From positions 56,985 through 120,984 of the forward strand of contig SVQP01000001.1 of assembly GCA_015065285.1 (NCBI GenBank): a DNA stretch of 64,000 nucleotides. The letters are read 5' to 3'. This document shows positions 59,730 through 64,000 of this stretch, piece after piece. The notes under the pieces are model-generated. The model was not told where the DNA came from and did no database searches. It worked only from the letters and a program-made list of their open reading frames with translations. The stretch's first letter is position 1. Each line of letters starts with the position of its first letter. The position numbers and the translations under genes were made by a program. Source of the stretch: Oscillospiraceae bacterium (lineage in GTDB: Bacteria > Bacillota > Clostridia > Oscillospirales > CAG-272).

Positions 59730-60263
59730 TTAAGCTTCTGCGGGAGCTTCTGCAGCCTCTTCGCTGCCACCGTTCTGCTTGTCGATGATCGCCTGCAGAC
59801 CGTATGCGAAGTTGTACAGAGGGGACTTGATAGAGCCCAGGAACTTTGCGATGAGAACTTCCTTGGAGGGGATCTCTGCGAGTGCGTTTACACCTGCTGC
59901 GTCGATGACGCCGCCGTCAACGTAACCTGCGAGGATCTCGAAGGAGGGGATCTTTTCAGCATATTCCTTGAGGATCTTTGCTGCGGCAACGGGATCGTTC
60001 TTGCTGATAGCGATTGCGGTCATGCCGTTCAGGTGCTCCTTCAGAGCGCCGTAACCAACTTCGTCGCAAGCACGGCCGGTCAGTGTGTTCTTCATAACAA
60101 CATACTTAACACCTGCTTCACGAAGAGCCTTACGCATCTTTGTATCGCTGTCAACAGTGATGCCCTGGTAGTTTACCACTACGCCTGCTGCGGAATCCTT
60201 GATGTCTGCAGCCAGTTCAGCAACGATCACTTTCTTTTGTTCGAGAATTGCATTGCTAGGCAT
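59730..60263 (-). CDS. rplJ: 50S ribosomal protein L10
   Basis: MPSNAILEQKKVIVAELAADIKDSAAGVVVNYQGITV...; upstream of rplL. Confidence 0.96.
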   Translation of the reverse strand: MPSNAILEQKKVIVAELAADIKDSAAGVVVNYQGITVDSDTKMRKALREAGVKYVVMKNTLTGRACDEVGYGALKEHLNGMTAIAISKNDPVAAAKILKEYAEKIPSFEILAGYVDGGVIDAAGVNALAEIPSKEVLIAKFLGSIKSPLYNFAYGLQAIIDKQNGGSEEAAEAPAEA

Positions 60264-60447
60264 TTTGTGTTTCACCTCCCAGTGAGAATGAGTAATAAAA
60301 AAATCTTTCTTCCGTCAAAGCATAGCTTCGCGCGAAGAAAGACTCACAAAGCGACCGTAGTCGCAGATATGCGGTTGATCTCTCCTCGGCAGGGAAGCGT
60401 GGCTTTTACGGAAACCTGCTGTCTTTGGATACGTCCTTGTCGGACAC
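60264..60447 (-). promoter_or_regulatory. L10 leader RNA with attenuator
   Basis: Minus-strand leader includes CCAAAGACAGCAGGUUUCCGUAAAAGCCACGC...CCCUGCCGAGG, typical of L10 leaders; attenuator tctttcttc/gaagaaaga plus poly-U at 60297-60342. Confidence 0.85.
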
Positions 60448-60453
60448 CATGAC

Positions 60454-60482
60454 ATTATAGCACGCTTCCGCCGAGTTGTCAA
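60454..60482 (-). promoter_or_regulatory. Sigma-A promoter of the rplJL operon
   Basis: Minus strand TTGACA-N17-TATAAT. Confidence 0.88.
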
Positions 60483-60512
60483 TAGGTTTTTGAAAAAATC
60501 TTGAAAATATTT

Positions 60513-61070
60513 TTATTCTTCGGAATCGATGGATTTGTTGGCTTTGAGCACGCGCTCAGCCATACCGATCAGTCTCTCACGGATCCAGTAGGGGCTCATG
60601 ATGCGGATGGGGGAATCCAGCGCCATGATCACGCTCAAAAAACGCTCGACGTTGTGAAATTCGCACACGTAGCGGTTGCGCGATTCCTTGGAGATGATAA
60701 AGGAGCGCAGCTCCAACACCGAGAGCTTGTCGGGGATTTCCACCACGGCAGTATAGGGCATCTGCATCTGAATGACCGAACTGTCCGCTGCAAAATCATC
60801 ATTATTATATATAGAGGAGACAACGCCCATGTAAGACTCGTCGTTATCCGATGTCAGCAGCACGGGAAGAGAAAATTCTGTGGTATAGTAAAAGCCCTTG
60901 TGCTCGGGATCGTATGCGATGGGCGCGCCCAGCTGCTTGCGCAGAAAATCCACGTCGCGCTGTGCCTGGCGATGAGACATATTGAAACGCTCAGCCAGAC
61001 GCATGGCGTTGGGATAGCTGAACTCTGTTATTTTCTTATGAAGCCATTGAATCCTGTTGTTGGCAGCCAT
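60513..61070 (-). CDS. Short HTH transcriptional regulator with WYL C-terminal-extension-like domain
   Basis: MAANNRIQWLHKKITEFSYPNAMRLAERFNMSHRQAQRDVDFLRKQLGAPIAYDPEHKGFYY (HTH), CEFHNVERFLSVIMALDSPIRIMSPYWIRERLIGMAERVLK (WCX-like); 185 aa. Confidence 0.65.
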   Translation of the reverse strand: MAANNRIQWLHKKITEFSYPNAMRLAERFNMSHRQAQRDVDFLRKQLGAPIAYDPEHKGFYYTTEFSLPVLLTSDNDESYMGVVSSIYNNDDFAADSSVIQMQMPYTAVVEIPDKLSVLELRSFIISKESRNRYVCEFHNVERFLSVIMALDSPIRIMSPYWIRERLIGMAERVLKANKSIDSEE

Positions 61071-61977
61071 CTTGGTTATCCTTTCCTTGCGTTTGATCGG
61101 AGTCGGGGGAAATCGCCGGGGAATCGGTCGGGGTATCCTTGGTACAGAGTGCGTAGAATTGGAACAAGCGGTAAGCAATATACACACAGTTGCATGCGCA
61201 GAACAGAATGTATCCGAAAATTCTGGTTTTGTGAGATACGTTGTCAGCTGCGATCAGGTATTTGAGCAGCGGAGCGCATGCGCACGCGTTGGTGAAAACT
61301 GCAATGCAGGCGGTGCTCAGATATCTGCGAGGCTGCGCCTTGTTCAACGTGCAGCGCAGCTCGCTGATAATAAACAGCATGGTTGCGATCCATGCCAGCT
61401 GCAGCCCGATCTTGACGGGGGCGTTCATGTGGTGATCCAGCTCGAAATAGGTCAGCCCGCAAAGACCCGTCAAAAGCGCGATGGGACCAACTCCCAGGAC
61501 TACGCACGCATGATTGAGACCGGGTACGTTGATCATGCGGAAGAAGAAATACGTCCCGCACAGTACAGCACCGATGGCACAGAGCAATGCGCAGATGGTG
61601 GATGCACTCACCGCCTTTTCGTGTAAGAAGAATACTGCGATCAGATCGGAGGGCTCGTAGTAGGTAAAGCTGATGGCGCCTGCTGCCAGCGTTCCGACTA
61701 AAGGGGCGGCTGCGATGGCGAAAGGCTTGCCTGTTGCGATCATGAAATCATCCGTGGGCAGAGAATCCTTGGGGATCAGCACACCTGCGCACAAAAACCA
61801 TATCAGCGAGACAATGCTCAGGATGTTGGCAATCAGGGGGAGCGGATGACCGGCTACAAAATAGTCCGAGCCGTCACCTGCGAAAAAGTAGCACAGCGTG
61901 TATAGCAGGATTCCCACAATGCTAAGGGCAGCTGCGGTCCTGCAAAACATTTTGACTTTCTGGGCTTGCGCGTTCAT
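61036..61977 (-). CDS. Multi-pass membrane protein of unknown function
   Basis: ORF trimmed to MNAQAQKVKMFCRTAAALSIVGILLY with RBS ggaggttccc; multiple TM segments. Confidence 0.7.
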   Translation of the reverse strand: MNAQAQKVKMFCRTAAALSIVGILLYTLCYFFAGDGSDYFVAGHPLPLIANILSIVSLIWFLCAGVLIPKDSLPTDDFMIATGKPFAIAAAPLVGTLAAGAISFTYYEPSDLIAVFFLHEKAVSASTICALLCAIGAVLCGTYFFFRMINVPGLNHACVVLGVGPIALLTGLCGLTYFELDHHMNAPVKIGLQLAWIATMLFIISELRCTLNKAQPRRYLSTACIAVFTNACACAPLLKYLIAADNVSHKTRIFGYILFCACNCVYIAYRLFQFYALCTKDTPTDSPAISPDSDQTQGKDNQDGCQQQDSMAS

Positions 61978-62277
61978 ATAAAAAACTCCCGGAAGGGAAC
62001 CTCCAAAACATAAATATACAGTATTATTATATAGCATAATTATGAATATTTTGTAACCAAAATCCTTAATTCGCGAATTAATTTCTTGCTTTTTATCAAT
62101 ATGCACAAAAATGGGCGGGCGTGTGGAATAAAAAGTATGCTTGAGGGCTCGGTTTGACCTGCGAAAAGCGGCTGTGAGGGCGACAAAATGGCAAAATGTC
62201 GCAGAAATTTGTGCAAAACGCACAAAACATGTGGCAAATATTCGTTAAAAATCGTCATGAAAAAATTCGAAAAACTA

Positions 62278-62306
62278 TTGCAATTTGAAAGCGGATGTTG
62301 TATAAT
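62278..62306 (+). promoter_or_regulatory. Sigma-A promoter of the S10 ribosomal protein operon
   Basis: TTGCAA-N17-TATAAT; no other ORF before rpsJ. Confidence 0.75.
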
Positions 62307-62312
62307 GATAGG

Positions 62313-62682
62313 GCTTGATATGCGATGAAGCGAGAGGTTGCTTTGAGGGGACGCCCTCAAAGGTAATTTTCGCGGAGTATGTCCGAGAATCGGGCGAAGG
62401 TATATCTCTACAAATACACGGTGCAACATGCGGCATAGTGTTGCTCTAGGGTTTCAATTTACACAAGGTAGTCGGAGTTTGTTTGGCGCAGATGCTGATG
62501 CGCGGACAAAATCCTTTTTTATCGGGCGTAAAAAGAAACACACGGAGCGGTGTTAGGGATTCGCCCCACTTTAACAAATCGTCCCGGGCGACGGCAAGGC
62601 TTCCATTAATATATACGCGTGCGTATAGAGCAGGGAGGCGGCGACCAAGAACGGAACGAAATCTAAAAGGAGGCAAAACAAA
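62313..62682 (+). promoter_or_regulatory. Long untranslated leader of the S10 operon
   Basis: ~370-nt non-coding leader with paired segments (e.g. gcgagaggttgc; ttgaggg-gac-gccctcaa) between promoter and rpsJ RBS. Confidence 0.6.
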
Positions 62683-62994
62683 ATGGCAGTAAAGGAAAAG
62701 ATCAGAGTTCGCCTGAAGAGCTACGACCACACCCTTATCGACACCGCGGCTGAAAAGATCGTCAAGGTTGCTAAGGATAACGGTTCCCAGGTTTCCGGTC
62801 CTATCCCGCTTCCCACTGAGAAGGAGATCATCACCATTCTCCGCGCAGTGCACAAGTACAAGGATAGCCGTGAGCAGTTCGAAATGCGCACTCACAAGAG
62901 ACTGATCGACATCATGAAGCCGTCGGCAAAGACCATCGACGCTCTGATGAACATCGAGCTCCCTGCAGGCGTTGAGATCGAGGTTAAGCTTTAA
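62683..62994 (+). CDS. rpsJ: 30S ribosomal protein S10
   Basis: [47 protein letters not shown]. Confidence 0.97.
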   Translation: MAVKEKIRVRLKSYDHTLIDTAAEKIVKVAKDNGSQVSGPIPLPTEKEIITILRAVHKYKDSREQFEMRTHKRLIDIMKPSAKTIDALMNIELPAGVEIEVKL

Positions 62995-63140
62995 TCAGCT
63001 TATATCAAGCACCGCGATATCAAGACTTGCAAAACAAAGATAACAGCCGACGAAGAAAGAAACTTCGGCTCGGTAACTTTGTAAATCATGTCGGTCCAAC
63101 CGCATCGGCGACCGACCAATAATTTACAGGAGGAAACAAA

Positions 63141-63770
63141 ATGAAAAAGGGTATTATCGGTAAGAAAATCGGTATGACTCAGGTATTCGACGAGAACGGC
63201 AACGTAACTCCCGTAACTCTCGTTGAATGCGGTCCGTGCGTAGTCGCACAGAAGAAGACCAAAGAGAATGACGGTTACGAAGCTGTACAGCTTGGCTTTA
63301 TGGATGCTAAGGAAAAGCACCTGACCAAGCCCCAGCAGGGTCACTTCAACAAGGCAGGCGTTGCTTTCAAGAAGTACCTCAAGGAGTTCCGTCTGGCTGA
63401 TTGCTCCGCTTATAACGTAGGCGACGTCATTACAGCCGATACCTTCGCCGCAGGCGAGAAGGTCGACGTTACAGGTATGACGAAGGGTCACGGTTACACC
63501 GGCGCGATCAAGAGATGGAATCAGCACAAGCTGCAGGCAACCCACGGCGTAGGTCCTATCCACCGCCAGTCCGGTTCCATGGGTGTTATCGACCCCGCCA
63601 GAATCTTCAAGAACAAGCACATGGCTGGTCAGTACGGTAACGAACAGGTCACCGTTCTCAATCTCAAAGTTGTAAAGATCGATAGCGAAAGAAATCTGAT
63701 CGCCATCAAGGGCGCTGTTCCCGGCGCTAAGGACGGCATCGTATTCATTCGTGATTCGGTGAAAGCATAA
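63141..63770 (+). CDS. rplC: 50S ribosomal protein L3
   Basis: MKKGIIGKKIGMTQVFDENGNVTPVTLVE; GMTKGHGYTGAIKRW. Confidence 0.97.
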   Translation: MKKGIIGKKIGMTQVFDENGNVTPVTLVECGPCVVAQKKTKENDGYEAVQLGFMDAKEKHLTKPQQGHFNKAGVAFKKYLKEFRLADCSAYNVGDVITADTFAAGEKVDVTGMTKGHGYTGAIKRWNQHKLQATHGVGPIHRQSGSMGVIDPARIFKNKHMAGQYGNEQVTVLNLKVVKIDSERNLIAIKGAVPGAKDGIVFIRDSVKA

Positions 63771-63789
63771 GAAAAGGAGGAACTAAACA

Positions 63790-64000
63790 ATGCCGCAGGT
63801 AAAAGTATATAACATGTCCGGCAGCGAAGTCGGCACTATGGATCTGTGCGATAAGATTTTCGGCGCAGACGTAAACGGCGCAGTCCTCCATGCTGCAGTC
63901 AGAGCATATCTGCTCAACCAGAGACAGGGCACTCAGTCCACTCTGACCCGCACCGAGGTTTCCGGTGGCGGTAAGAAGCCCTGGAGACAGAAGGGCACCG
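63790..64000 (+). CDS. rplD: 50S ribosomal protein L4 (partial, runs off the window edge)
   Basis: [70 protein letters not shown]. Confidence 0.95.
   Translation, partial: MPQVKVYNMSGSEVGTMDLCDKIFGADVNGAVLHAAVRAYLLNQRQGTQSTLTRTEVSGGGKKPWRQKGT

Noticed and set aside
62446-62895. 149-aa minus-strand ORF overlapping the S10 leader and rpsJ
   Set aside because: Antisense to rpsJ and to a region best explained as an operon leader.
1-64000. CRISPR arrays, tRNA and rRNA genes
   Set aside because: No regularly spaced direct repeats, tRNA T-loop/acceptor patterns or rRNA stretches were recognised by reading; tRNAscan-SE and a CRISPR finder would be needed to be certain.

Overview
The window is a low-to-moderate GC clostridial (Firmicutes, endospore-forming) chromosome segment, made up mostly of conserved housekeeping operons. 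Minus strand, 0-8.3 kb: partial M50 protease, lysA, ysxC/engB, lon, a candidate structured ncRNA upstream of lon, and a large secreted GH99/WbsX-like protein. Plus strand, 8.4-59 kb: infC-rpmI-rplT with a leader attenuator, SpoU methyltransferase, dprA, topA, trmFO, rnc, radical SAM, smc, ftsY, rdgB, yhbY, nadD, yqeK, rsfS, an accessory surface/secretome block (24.8-37.0 kb), spoIIIAA-AH, a P-loop protein, miaB, ylbF-like, mutS, mutL, tgt, HAD, tldD, tldE, rny, glyS, DUF554. Minus strand, 59.3-62 kb: rplL, rplJ with an L10 leader, a short HTH/WYL-C-terminal-like regulator and a membrane protein. Plus strand, 62.3-64 kb: S10 operon start with a long leader (rpsJ, rplC, partial rplD). No CRISPR array, tRNA, rRNA, transposase or prophage was recognised. 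The most unusual parts are: (i) the 24.8-37 kb block, with two tandem 524-aa membrane-anchored paralogs, three tandem solute-binding-like lipoproteins without permeases, and a 1272-aa lipoprotein that appears to combine lamin-tail-like, chitobiase-C-like, CotH-kinase-like and RCC1-like regions; (ii) a ~180-nt candidate ncRNA with its own promoter and terminator upstream of lon; (iii) a compact HTH-WCX regulator overlapping a membrane-protein gene. All family assignments were made by eye from motifs and have not been checked against any database.
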